Assembly (NCBI GenBank): GCA_002729725.1
Contig: PBYS01000002.1
Location: 1-64,000 of the forward strand
From: Puniceicoccaceae bacterium
Lineage (GTDB): Bacteria > Verrucomicrobiota > Verrucomicrobiia > Opitutales > Coraliomargaritaceae
Length of the DNA stretch: 64,000 nt
Reading direction: 5' to 3'
Below, in pieces: positions 24,640 to 33,355 of the stretch (the first letter of the stretch is position 1; every line of letters starts with the position of its first letter). The notes under the pieces are model-generated. The model was not told where the DNA came from, searched no databases, and saw nothing but the letters and a program-made list of their open reading frames with translations. Both the position numbers and the translations under genes were made by a program.

Positions 24640-24800
24640 ACTTTGCGGTAGCCATCCTTTGCACAGCCTAACTGAGCCTTGTCCAAACCACCGATATACT
24701 TCAATCGGTCGCGTGTTCGTATGATGGCGGGAGGATAGCCGTTCTGCATCAAAATCAAATTAACATACAAACCATAAAGCGTCACTTTACGGTTTGTCGA
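24640..24800 (-). pseudogene. Fic-domain C-terminal fragment
   Basis: The frame contains LYVNLILMQNGYPPAIIR, then DRLKYIGGLDKAQLG, the text that usually follows the HPFxDGNGR motif in one branch of Fic proteins. The catalytic motif itself is absent. The fragment is not simply a copy of the intact Fic gene next door, whose corresponding text (LMNAMLASGGYPWTVIPVEK) differs, so two different Fic lineages have occupied this spot. Confidence 0.6.
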
Positions 24801-24823
24801 CACTCCAAAAAAACGACGCCTTC

Positions 24824-24897
24824 GCTCTGCTCGTAGAGCCACATGTTGGCAGTGATCACGCCGTCGTTCATACTCCCCAGCCGGACAGGATGCTTTC
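24824..24897 (-). pseudogene. C-terminal fragment of a CrtI-type oxidoreductase
   Basis: A short minus-strand stretch reads, with one frameshift, ILSGWG and then SMNDGVITANMWLYEQSEG. It parallels the end of the intact oxidoreductase at 26770-28227 ([20 protein letters not shown] then KWLYEKAKG). The DNA is clearly related but diverged and carries small deletions, so it is an old paralogous remnant. Confidence 0.6.
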
Positions 24898-24909
24898 GAC
24901 TCGAACTGT

Positions 24910-26451
24910 TCACTTTACTTTGACGGGCTTCACCTCAGAGCCCACGCACTGCCCGAGAAACTTAGCAAACGGCGCGATATCTCCATCTACACTGGCGGCT
25001 TCGAGAGCAGAGAGATAGTCGGCTCGTTTTTCGACAGGAATGACGGTCCAGGGGTAGCCGCCACTGGCTAGCATCGCGTTCATGAGGAAGCGTCCCATAC
25101 GACCGTTGCCGTCCATGTAGGGGTGAATATAAACGAAAATAAAATGGCCCAGTACGACGCGGACCGCGGCGTCTGCTTCACCTTTGAGTAAATCAAAGAA
25201 TGCCGGCATGGCATCGCGCACCGCCTCGTGGCTGAGCGGCACATGCTTAGACCGACGGATAAAAACGGGACCATTTCGATAGCCGGCCAAATCCGATGGC
25301 TTACAGATGCCCGCCTCCACACTTGGGGCGAAGAGTTCACGATACCATGCGCTGTGATCGTTATCCGCCACCTCGCCAGCCGCCCCAGACTTAAGAACCT
25401 TTTGAATGCCCTGCTTCACGGCTTGAAAAGCCTGCCAGTATCCACGTGCAGCGAGCGCATCCCGATGCTGTTGGTCGCTCTCATTTATGTCCGGATTCCA
25501 ACTGCCTTGGCGCACTCGCTCGATCAGTTCAGGGCTCACTCGATAGCCCTCAATGGACAATGAATGATAGGCATCCGTCACATAGACTTCCTCAATTTGC
25601 TGCAAATAGCATTCAGCATTTTTCACTGGCCCCGGCGACACTGGAAAATGTTCGATCACAGTTTCCCGCATGGATTCCCACATCAGACGAATCCGGTTCA
25701 CACTGGGGGAAGTTTCCCTAGGTGAAAGCTGCGTGAGCGACTGTGCTTCAAAAGGATCTGTCTCGCGGACGTCATATCCGGCAGAGCGCATGGCAGCGAA
25801 TATGTCGTCGGCAATTATCGGACGACCTATATTGCGAAAGGCCCCCACGAGGCGACCGGCGATCGCGCTATGTCCACCGGATAGAAGTAAACCCAAGACT
25901 TCGGAAGCATCCCGAATCATTGACAAGGCGACGCGCATATCCGAGGGGCTTTGCCTAAAAGTATCCGCCGAACAGGCAACCAAAGCGGCGGGCAAAGAAA
26001 ATAGACGCAACGATTGCTTCTTCGCCTGCTCACCGGGCGCAGGTAGCTTGGCCTTAATGTCGAGCAGAGATGTGCCGTGCGGCAACGAAGTCACGTTGTT
26101 GCGCGACTTAATGGAACGCACCAAGAGTTGCTTTGGCACCGTCCAGTTCTCAGCGTGTAGGGCAATCGACTGCTCCGGCGACAAAGACCAATCCACCCCT
26201 TTGAGTGATTCAAGATAGTCCGCACAAAACTCCCAAAAGGAGGCATACCAAGCCGTGCTTTCGCCCTGCGTTTCATCCGGGCGAGAAGGCACATACCAGC
26301 CCTTAATAATCTCTAGCAAAAATCCACTACGCAGCAAGCGCTCGCGATCCGTGCGCGATAAATCCTGCGAGCGTATGGCAATACGCCCACGAGCCTGAAG
26401 CGCATGAAGCGTTTCCAGTGATTCAGCTAATTTCTCATGTGGCTTGGCCAT
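24910..26451 (-). CDS. Fic-domain protein with N-terminal AbiEi-like/HTH region
   Basis: A 513-residue Fic protein. The C-terminal Fic motif HPYMDGNGRMGRF (from about residue 443) is complete, so AMP or another nucleotide monophosphate transfer to a target hydroxyl is expected. SLSIEGYRVS, about 150 residues earlier, matches the inhibitory (S/T)xxxE(G/N) motif of auto-inhibited Fic enzymes. The N-terminal 170 residues (ARGRIAIRSQDLSRTDRERL, EIIKGWYVPSR) resemble the winged-helix part of AbiEi-type antitoxins and probably bind DNA. ATG 26451 has AAGGAG six bases upstream and is preferred to the GTG 18 bases before it. Three regularly spaced repeats upstream suggest autoregulation through this N-terminal region. 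No partner antitoxin gene is seen. Confidence 0.87.
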   Translation of the reverse strand: MAKPHEKLAESLETLHALQARGRIAIRSQDLSRTDRERLLRSGFLLEIIKGWYVPSRPDETQGESTAWYASFWEFCADYLESLKGVDWSLSPEQSIALHAENWTVPKQLLVRSIKSRNNVTSLPHGTSLLDIKAKLPAPGEQAKKQSLRLFSLPAALVACSADTFRQSPSDMRVALSMIRDASEVLGLLLSGGHSAIAGRLVGAFRNIGRPIIADDIFAAMRSAGYDVRETDPFEAQSLTQLSPRETSPSVNRIRLMWESMRETVIEHFPVSPGPVKNAECYLQQIEEVYVTDAYHSLSIEGYRVSPELIERVRQGSWNPDINESDQQHRDALAARGYWQAFQAVKQGIQKVLKSGAAGEVADNDHSAWYRELFAPSVEAGICKPSDLAGYRNGPVFIRRSKHVPLSHEAVRDAMPAFFDLLKGEADAAVRVVLGHFIFVYIHPYMDGNGRMGRFLMNAMLASGGYPWTVIPVEKRADYLSALEAASVDGDIAPFAKFLGQCVGSEVKPVKVK

Positions 26452-26481
26452 CGTCTTCTCCTTAATCACACCCGTGACTTT

Positions 26482-26540
26482 ATTCGCTTATTCAGTTGTG
26501 CTAAAATTCGCTTATTATGTCGAGCAAACATTCGCTCATT
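26482..26540. promoter_or_regulatory. Three 11-bp direct repeats at exact 24-bp spacing upstream of fic
   Basis: ATTCGCTTATT occurs at 26482 and 26506, and ATTCGCTCATT at 26530, so the repeat period is exactly 24 bases. The first lies 30 bases upstream of the Fic start codon. Regular phasing over the promoter region indicates binding sites for an oligomeric regulator, most simply the DNA-binding N-terminus of the Fic protein itself. Confidence 0.7.
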
Positions 26541-26749
26541 GTGTAGGAGCGCGCTTTGCATACGCATAATCGGACCAGAACGCCGGATGAATCATCCCAC
26601 TACGAGGCGGCCTTCGCCTTCCATTCTACCAGCAATCGACTAGTTTCTCCACAAATAATAATCGCGAAGTAGAAATGGAGCATCACTTGTCAGCGACGAT
26701 GCGCTTGTCGAATGATGAAGGTCGCAGCGCGATCGATCCGAGACTCGGC

Positions 26750-26769
26750 GGGCGTCACGAGTGACGCCC
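26750..26769. terminator. Perfect 9-bp hairpin after the oxidoreductase gene
   Basis: GGGCGTCAC-GA-GTGACGCCC directly follows the stop codon of the oxidoreductase on the minus strand. There is no T tract, so it is either a weak terminator or a member of a dispersed REP-like family that often stabilises mRNA 3' ends. Confidence 0.5.
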
Positions 26770-28227
26770 CTACCCTTTCGCTTTTTCGTAGAGCCACTTG
26801 TCCATCTTGTTGGCGGTGATGACACCGTAATTCATGGTGCCGAGCCAGCCGGACATGATGATGCCGACGGAGCCGGCGTGGTAGAGGCCTTGGATTTGAT
26901 CGGAAAGTTCCATCGAGACCTTGAGGCCTTCGAATTTGGTGCCGAAGGAGGTGCCTTGCATGGACTTGGTGTAATAGTTCACCGTGCGTGGGGTGGCGGC
27001 TTCGATGTGGTCGATCTTGTCGCGCACGCCGGGGATGAAAGTTTCCAGGCTGCTGACGCACTCTTCGCACATGCGGGCCTTTTCGGCTTCGTATTGCTCG
27101 TCGGTTAAATCGTTCCACTCGTCCCAGCGGGCGTTTAAGGACGCGACCACGGTGTAGCGTGGCTCCTTGAGGTGTGGGCGGGTTTCCGGATAATAAACGG
27201 AAAAGGTGTGGCTGCTAGTGTGGATCGATGTGAGCTCATCGATGGTGTATTCGGGGGCTTTGGAAGTAAAGACGAGGTCGCCGATGTTCGGGATGGTCTC
27301 GCCCTTCTTGATGCCCATGTAAACTTGGCAGGAACTGGTGTTGTTACGCACCGCCTTGGCCTCGGCCACAAACTCGGAGCTGAATTTATCTTCGCCCACC
27401 AGATACTCGATGGTGTTGCGCACGTTGGCGTTGGAGAGCACGGCCTTGCACTTGACGGTGCGGATCGGGAATTCTTCGCTGCCGGAGTTTTGACTGCGCA
27501 CGCGCACGCCGACGACTTTGCCGTCTTCCACATCCACACCTTCGACCAGTGCATTCTTGCGCACCTCGCAGCCGTTTTTCTCCAGCTCGGCGACCATCTT
27601 TTTGATCAAAGTATCGGTGCCGCCTTGGAAAGTGAACACACCCTTGCTCATGAAATTGGAGAATACGATCCCGTACGTAATGGCAGGGTCGTCGATATGC
27701 GAGCCGTTGGCGTAGGAGATAGGCTCCATTAGCAAGCGATGCACATCGCTGCGGCCGGGGAAGAACTCTTCGAACATTTCACCCGTGGTCTGCGTGTTGT
27801 CGTCGTAGAAATTCATCTGGCGCAGGTGGGTGTAGAAGGCTTCCACCTTCTCGCGGTCGACTTTGAAGTCGTTGACCAGAATATTGGTAAAGTCTTCGCG
27901 GTCGAAGGAGGTCCACACATCCATCTGCGGATTAATGAAACGAACATCTTTGAGCTGGTGGATGGAATCGGCGATCTCCTTGGTCCAGTATTTGCGACAG
28001 CTCTTGACCATGCCATGCGGGAAACCGTGCAAGGAGATATCGAAGATGTGTCCACCGGGACGCTTAAACCAAGTCGCGAGCCCACCAAACTGGTAGTGGT
28101 GTTCGAGCAAGAGGACCTTGTGACCGTTCTTCGCCAAGTAGTTCGCCCCGGTGAGTCCACCCAAGCCGGAGCCGATGACGACAACGTCATATTCTTCTTT
28201 AATGCCTTTGAGCCAATCCTTTGCCAT
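26770..28227 (-). CDS. FAD-dependent phytoene desaturase/isomerase-type oxidoreductase
   Basis: A 485-residue flavoprotein. Near the N-terminus is the dinucleotide-binding fold [21 protein letters not shown] with [13 protein letters not shown], typical of the CrtI/CrtH/retinol-saturase family. The C-terminus carries the second FAD-contacting block [20 protein letters not shown]. Members desaturate, saturate or isomerise isoprenoid chains using FAD; the substrate cannot be read from the sequence. It stands alone on the minus strand, with a hairpin after its stop and a REP-like palindrome upstream, so it is probably monocistronic. A degenerate paralogous C-terminus sits at 24824-24897. Confidence 0.82.
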   Translation of the reverse strand: MAKDWLKGIKEEYDVVVIGSGLGGLTGANYLAKNGHKVLLLEHHYQFGGLATWFKRPGGHIFDISLHGFPHGMVKSCRKYWTKEIADSIHQLKDVRFINPQMDVWTSFDREDFTNILVNDFKVDREKVEAFYTHLRQMNFYDDNTQTTGEMFEEFFPGRSDVHRLLMEPISYANGSHIDDPAITYGIVFSNFMSKGVFTFQGGTDTLIKKMVAELEKNGCEVRKNALVEGVDVEDGKVVGVRVRSQNSGSEEFPIRTVKCKAVLSNANVRNTIEYLVGEDKFSSEFVAEAKAVRNNTSSCQVYMGIKKGETIPNIGDLVFTSKAPEYTIDELTSIHTSSHTFSVYYPETRPHLKEPRYTVVASLNARWDEWNDLTDEQYEAEKARMCEECVSSLETFIPGVRDKIDHIEAATPRTVNYYTKSMQGTSFGTKFEGLKVSMELSDQIQGLYHAGSVGIIMSGWLGTMNYGVITANKMDKWLYEKAKG

Positions 28228-28324
28228 AATATTTCAGTTTGTAATCAGAAAATAGAGGTCAGAAGACAGAAGGCTAAATCGACGAACCCGCAAGGTGAAA
28301 AATCCGAGGCTGCAGGTATGATAG

Positions 28325-28388
28325 GGTTGGAGTCCCGCATTTATGCGGTTTATTGCAACGAATGCCGCCTAAAGGCGGGACTGCAACC
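28325..28388. repeat. REP-like imperfect palindrome (64 bp)
   Basis: The arms GGTTGGAGTCCCGCATTTAT and ATAAA-free counterpart GCCTAAAGGCGGGACTGCAA face each other across a short loop TATTGCAACGA. The arms match in about 21 of 27 positions (AGTCCCGC against GCGGGACT is perfect). It lies alone in the 330-base gap upstream of the oxidoreductase. The rest of that gap (28228-28558) shows no convincing gene. Confidence 0.65.
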
Positions 28389-28558
28389 TGCTCAGATAGC
28401 CACCGGTCGGAAACGGAGCCGATACGTCTCGCCTTGGGGCACTTCAATTCCAAGGTGAGCTGCATCGAGCGAAGTAACATGCGCCCGACTATCAACCAGC
28501 GGCTATCACGAAGCGGGCGTGCACCCAAGGGCATAAAAAACAAGTCGCCCCCTACGTT

Positions 28559-29002
28559 TTAATGCCCGCAAATGCAGGCGTATTCCTCTAGCTGGCAGCC
28601 GCCGCAGACGAGTTGATTCAGGTAGAACTTCTCACGCACCGTTTTAGCCCCCGGAGATGGCTTGATCGAGAGCACGATCGGCATGCGAGGCTGATCCGCG
28701 AGGGGCTCTACGGAACGTAACACGTCGCCGACACGCTCGAAGCTATATTTCACGGGTGCGGAACGATCCCCGCCGATGAGGCTCACTGTTTGCTGCTCGG
28801 GCGCAATCGCCTCACCCTCCGCGTTCAGAAAAGTGATTTGCGCGTAGCGCTCGGAGGTGAGAAAGAACTCCGCATGGGGCTCCACTTGCTCGATAACGCG
28901 GCCGCCATTGGGACCGGCGGATTCAGCTGCCTGCGCAAGCGATGCGGCGCTAAGCAGGCTGAGGCTGACTAGGAGGGCGGTGATGTATTGTTTGATTTTC
29001 AT
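28559..29002 (-). CDS. Periplasmic protein of the metal efflux operon, Cys/His-rich C-terminus
   Basis: A 147-residue protein with a clear signal peptide (ALLVSLSLLSAASLAQAAE). The mature part is beta-rich with GPNGGRVIEQVEPHAEFFLT near the start, a motif frequent in small proteins of heavy-metal efflux operons. The C-terminus CGGCQLEEYACICGH contains four cysteines and a terminal histidine, suggesting a metal ligand set. It is the last gene of the RND operon, 46 bases behind the pump gene, so a periplasmic metal chaperone or sensor role is reasonable but unproven. Confidence 0.7.
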   Translation of the reverse strand: MKIKQYITALLVSLSLLSAASLAQAAESAGPNGGRVIEQVEPHAEFFLTSERYAQITFLNAEGEAIAPEQQTVSLIGGDRSAPVKYSFERVGDVLRSVEPLADQPRMPIVLSIKPSPGAKTVREKFYLNQLVCGGCQLEEYACICGH

Positions 29003-29048
29003 AATATTTGATTACTTGCTTGGATTGGATGACAAATGCCTCGCACCA

Positions 29049-32000
29049 CTACTCAGAAGCAGCGGATTCGAGGCGGATGGATTTCTCTGCCGACTGACGA
29101 CAGAAAGTGTAGAAAATGGCGGGCGTCACTGCGAGGCCGAGCAGCGTGGAGCTGATCAGGCCCCCGACGATGACGATCGCCACGGGATTGAGAATTTCTT
29201 TGCCGGCCTCATCGGCGGCCAGCAGCAGCGGCACCAAGGCGAGTCCGGCGGAGATAGCGGTCATCAGAATCGGCACCAGGCGCTCTTGGGTGCCACGAAT
29301 CACCATGGCCTTGGAAAAGGCTTCGGCCTCGTGGCGCATCAGATGCAAATAGTGCGAGAGCAACATGATGTTATTGCGCGCAGCGATCCCGGTGACGGCG
29401 ATGAAACCGACCAAGGTGGCGATGCTGATATTGTTGAGCGTCAGGCTGGTATAGAAGATCCCACCGACCAAAGAGATCGGAATGATGGTGAGCACCACCA
29501 CGACAAAGCTGAATGTTTTAAAGTAGCTATAGAGTAGGAACACGATCAGCAGCAGGATCAGCGAACACATGATCAGAATGGTGCGACGCGCCTCTTGCTG
29601 CGCTTGATACTCGCCCTCGAAGGAGACGGTGTATCCGGGCGGCAACTTCAGCTGTGTCGCCACAGCCTCTTGCAGCGCTTCCACCGCTTGATTGAGATCG
29701 CTCACGGTGGGGTTGATCGAAACCACAAAGCGGCGCAGTGTGTTTTCGCGCAAAATGGTGTTGGGCCCCTTGGCCTGGCGGATGTCGGCCACCGAACTGA
29801 GCGGCACGCGCTGCCCGCTCTGGGTATCGATGTAGAGATTTGACAATCGCTCGGGCGACTCACGCCACTGTGCCGGCAGTCGCACCACCAGATCGTACAC
29901 ACGCTGGCCTTCGTAGACTTCGCCCACCACTTCGCCACCCATCAATGCGGCCAGTTGCGTATTTAACTCACCGGGCGTGATGCCGTAAGCGAGTGCCCGG
30001 TCACGGTTCACCTCGATGCGCAGTTGCGGGATCAATGCTTGTTGCTCGGCGCGTGCCTCTTCCAGGCCGGGAATGGCGCGGGCGATCTCGGTGACCTCGT
30101 TGCCCAGACGTCGTAACTCGGCGAGGTCGGGGCCGTAGATTTTGACGGCCACCTTAGCCGAGACACCACTCAACATGTGTCCGATGCGATCGGCCAAGGG
30201 CGTACTGAGCGCGCTAAAGGTGCCAGGTATGGTGCGCATGACATCGCGGATTTCCGCCAAAACTTCGTCGCGACTGCGGGCACTCTCGTCGGTAAACTCG
30301 ACCTCAAACTCCACGGTCGACACCGGCACCACGTGGTCGCCCCGCTCGGCACGGCCGACGCGATAGCCCACGGTTTCGACTTCGGGAATTTGCAGCAATA
30401 AATTCTGCGCGGTTTCGGAGAGTTCGGTGGTATGCTTCAGCGAAGTGCCGGGCGCGGTGGTGGTGGCAATCAAGGCCGTGGGCTCACGAAAGGCGGGCAA
30501 GAAGTTGCCCCCCATACGAATCACGGCACCATAACCGACAAACAAGAGCACCCCCGTCAGTGCCAGCACTAACAAAGGTTGCGAGAGCGAAAGACGCAAC
30601 CAGGTCGCGCCATAGCAACGTTTCAAGCTGCGCACCACAACCCCATCGCGGTGCACTTTGCCCGCTGCGGGATTGAGCAATAGCGAGCACAGCACCGGAA
30701 TCACGGTCAACGAGACTAGGAACGAAGCGGCCATGCTCACAATGGTCGCAATCGCGATCGGAGAGAACAAGCGCCCTTCTACCCCACTCAACGCGAGCAG
30801 CGGCAAGAAGACTAAGATGATCAGCACCGTAGCATATAAAATGGAGGAACGAACCTCGGCGGAGGCCCGCGCGATGACTTCGAGCCGCGACTGCGGCCGC
30901 GCCAAGGCGGCGTTTTCCCGCAGGCGCCGATACACATTTTCCACATCCACGATGGCATCGTCCACCACCATACCGATGGCCACGGCGAGGCCCCCCAGGG
31001 TCATCGAGTTCACACTCAAATCAAAGGCGGCAAAGACCAAAATGGTCGCAGCAAGCGATAGCGGGATCGCAGTCAAAGTGATTAGAGTGATCCGGAGATT
31101 AAACAAAAATATAAATAGGATTAAGGCCACCATGATGGCTCCATCCAGCAGGGCTTCTTTCAAATTACCGACGGAAAGGTTGATAAAATCGGCTTGGCGA
31201 TAGAGCGTTACAATTTCGACACCTGCGGGCAGTGCGGTTTTCAATTCTTCCAGCGCTGACTCGACGTGACCGGTGAGTGCGATGGTATCGAAGCCGGGCG
31301 ACTTGGTCACACTGAGAATCACCCCCGGGTAACCGGTGACCGACTCGCCGTTGGAGATCGTCTTTGAGCCCACACCGGCATCCCCGCGCATCGGCTGTAT
31401 GTCCCAGGTTAATTCTGCAACGTCACCGAGCCGCACGGGACGGTCGTCTTCGTAGGTCACCACCGTGTTGGCGATGTCCGAGAGTTCGGTCGTCATCGCA
31501 AGATTGCGCACCATAATCTCTTGCGCGGACTCCGTGAGAAAGCCGCCGGTGGTGTTTTTGACCGAGTTGGCCGCCGCCGCATGAATCTGCTCAAAGTTGA
31601 CATCGTGCGCGCGCATGCGATCCGGATCGGGCTGCACTTGTATTTGCTTTACGCCACCGCCCATCGAAAGCACTTCGGCGATGCCGGAAATGGATTGCAG
31701 GCGTCGGCCCACGGTCCAATCCGCCAGTGTGCGCAAGTCACGCGGCGCAATCTCGCCAGTCGGATCGGCGATGCCCACCAGGAGAATGTTGCCCATCAAA
31801 GAAGCCACCGGCGTCATGTATGGGTTCACAGCTTCGGGTATCGACTCATCGGCACCGGCCAATCGTTCCTGCACGAATTGACGCGCTTGGTAGATGTCGG
31901 TGCCCCAATCGAATTCCACAAAGATCAGCGACAGCCCGACATCGTTCACGGAGCGTATGCGCGACACCCCCGTCGCCCCCATCAAGGAATTCTCCAAAGG

Positions 32001-32201
32001 GATCGATATCAGCGTCTCCACCTCTTCCGGCGCAAAGCCGGGCGCTTCCGTCAAAATAGTCACGGTAGGCTTGGTCAGATCGGGCAACACCTCCACTGGC
32101 AACTCGGTCGCCGTCTTGGTGCCCAAGACCAGCACGATGACCGCGAGCAAACAGATCAACAAACGCTGCGAGAGCGAAAAACGTATCAATTGATTCAACA
32201 T
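29049..32201 (-). CDS. Heavy-metal efflux RND transporter (CusA/CzcA family)
   Basis: A 1050-residue inner-membrane RND pump, of the usual length. It has twelve predicted membrane segments, the first at residues 12-30. The signature LAVAIGMVVDDAIVDVENVYRRL in TM4 has the paired aspartates for proton relay, and a matching repeat around TLVGFIAVTGIAARNNIMLL supports internal duplication. Early text (LPVEVLPDLTKPTVTILTEAPG) is typical of the metal-specific HME branch. It would export monovalent or divalent metal ions from the periplasm or cytoplasm across both membranes, together with the fusion protein directly upstream (one base apart) and an outer-membrane channel. Copper/silver versus zinc/cobalt/cadmium cannot be fixed from what I checked. 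Confidence 0.92.
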   Translation of the reverse strand: MLNQLIRFSLSQRLLICLLAVIVLVLGTKTATELPVEVLPDLTKPTVTILTEAPGFAPEEVETLISIPLENSLMGATGVSRIRSVNDVGLSLIFVEFDWGTDIYQARQFVQERLAGADESIPEAVNPYMTPVASLMGNILLVGIADPTGEIAPRDLRTLADWTVGRRLQSISGIAEVLSMGGGVKQIQVQPDPDRMRAHDVNFEQIHAAAANSVKNTTGGFLTESAQEIMVRNLAMTTELSDIANTVVTYEDDRPVRLGDVAELTWDIQPMRGDAGVGSKTISNGESVTGYPGVILSVTKSPGFDTIALTGHVESALEELKTALPAGVEIVTLYRQADFINLSVGNLKEALLDGAIMVALILFIFLFNLRITLITLTAIPLSLAATILVFAAFDLSVNSMTLGGLAVAIGMVVDDAIVDVENVYRRLRENAALARPQSRLEVIARASAEVRSSILYATVLIILVFLPLLALSGVEGRLFSPIAIATIVSMAASFLVSLTVIPVLCSLLLNPAAGKVHRDGVVVRSLKRCYGATWLRLSLSQPLLVLALTGVLLFVGYGAVIRMGGNFLPAFREPTALIATTTAPGTSLKHTTELSETAQNLLLQIPEVETVGYRVGRAERGDHVVPVSTVEFEVEFTDESARSRDEVLAEIRDVMRTIPGTFSALSTPLADRIGHMLSGVSAKVAVKIYGPDLAELRRLGNEVTEIARAIPGLEEARAEQQALIPQLRIEVNRDRALAYGITPGELNTQLAALMGGEVVGEVYEGQRVYDLVVRLPAQWRESPERLSNLYIDTQSGQRVPLSSVADIRQAKGPNTILRENTLRRFVVSINPTVSDLNQAVEALQEAVATQLKLPPGYTVSFEGEYQAQQEARRTILIMCSLILLLIVFLLYSYFKTFSFVVVVLTIIPISLVGGIFYTSLTLNNISIATLVGFIAVTGIAARNNIMLLSHYLHLMRHEAEAFSKAMVIRGTQERLVPILMTAISAGLALVPLLLAADEAGKEILNPVAIVIVGGLISSTLLGLAVTPAIFYTFCRQSAEKSIRLESAASE

Positions 32202-32202
32202 T

Positions 32203-33351
32203 TTAAGTCGCTCCCTCTGTTTTGCGCTGCAGCAAACGCTGCCACAGAATAATCGATACGAGTGTAATCAGCGCAGCGTAAACCATGAGGAACTTACTGG
32301 TCTTGGCCGGCTCGGCATTCGGCAGGTCTCCCCGTGCCACCCGCGTCTCCGCCGCCTTGCGTGCACGGTCGGCGTCGATCATCTCGGAGCCGTCCTCGTT
32401 GTGCTCATGTCCATGCGCCGCATCCAGTGCTTCCTTCAATGAGATGCCCGCCCCCCCGCCAGCAAACATCAGTGAATACGCTCCGCGCGTCACCACTTCG
32501 TCGCCGGGAAACAAGCCGGAAGTCACTTCCACGTAACGGTCATTACTTTCGCCTAAAATGACAGGTACCCGCACAAAGGCATTGTCCAAATCGAAGTCGG
32601 TTACAAACACCACGCGATTGGAAGGATCGCCCTGCACCGCCTCGCGCGGCACAGCGATCACATCCTCACGCTCTTGCAACACCACCGAAAACTCCGCCCG
32701 CATACCGGGGCGCAAGCGTCCCTCAGCATTGGAGATTTCAAAGATGCCCTCCACCGTGCCCGACTCACGATCGGCATTCACTCCGAAACGCTTCAAGCGG
32801 CCCTCAATCATCATATCGCCCAGCGCAGGCACTCGAATGTGCGCCTTCGAGCCAACCGCGACACCCGCCGCTTCCTGTTCGGGGATGCGCGCCACCGCCC
32901 ACATCACTGAACGATCGGAGATGTCCATTAACTCCGAATCCGGCTCGACCGGCTGCCCCAGACGTATGTGAGAAGTCACCACTAGCCCGTCTTGCGGCGC
33001 CAGCAAATCGATCGCGGGGGGCGGATCCCCTAACTGACGAGTCTCAATACGCGCGACCACCTCACCTTTTTTAACGTAGTCGCCCTCAAAGAAATGAATC
33101 GCCTTCACCCGCCCGGCGACCCGCGTGGACAGCACTGCACGATGCGAGGGCAACTCCTCGATCCGTCCGATCGCAAAAACCGTGGTCGAAAAATTTCGAT
33201 AGTCCGCCTCCTCGGTCAGGATGCGTAAATTCCGCACCCCACTCTCATCCAGGATCACGGTGTTGGCTGCGCGATTGGATGCCTGCAGCAGCGGTAAAAA
33301 AGAGATCAGTGCGCCCGCCCAACAGGTCGCTTTTGTGTAAAATGTATTCAT
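32203..33351 (-). CDS. RND efflux membrane fusion protein (CusB/CzcB family) with C-terminal membrane tail
   Basis: A 382-residue periplasmic adaptor. The N-terminal signal (WAGALISFLPLLQAS) precedes the barrel-sandwich halves (VAGRVKAIHFFEGDYVKKGEVVARIE and LAPQDGLVVTSHIRLGQPV). The beta-barrel and membrane-proximal domains follow, up to about residue 290 (TSGLFPGDEVVTRGAYSLM). Unusually, the C-terminus continues with a His/acid-rich stretch (DAAHGHEHNEDGSEMID) and ends in a membrane segment (FLMVYAALITLVSIILW) with a basic tail. Standard CusB/CzcB adaptors lack such an anchor. The His-rich linker may sample metal. It lies between the outer-membrane component and the pump, as expected for a tripartite export operon. 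Confidence 0.88.
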   Translation of the reverse strand: MNTFYTKATCWAGALISFLPLLQASNRAANTVILDESGVRNLRILTEEADYRNFSTTVFAIGRIEELPSHRAVLSTRVAGRVKAIHFFEGDYVKKGEVVARIETRQLGDPPPAIDLLAPQDGLVVTSHIRLGQPVEPDSELMDISDRSVMWAVARIPEQEAAGVAVGSKAHIRVPALGDMMIEGRLKRFGVNADRESGTVEGIFEISNAEGRLRPGMRAEFSVVLQEREDVIAVPREAVQGDPSNRVVFVTDFDLDNAFVRVPVILGESNDRYVEVTSGLFPGDEVVTRGAYSLMFAGGGAGISLKEALDAAHGHEHNEDGSEMIDADRARKAAETRVARGDLPNAEPAKTSKFLMVYAALITLVSIILWQRLLQRKTEGAT

Positions 33352-33355
33352 TATA

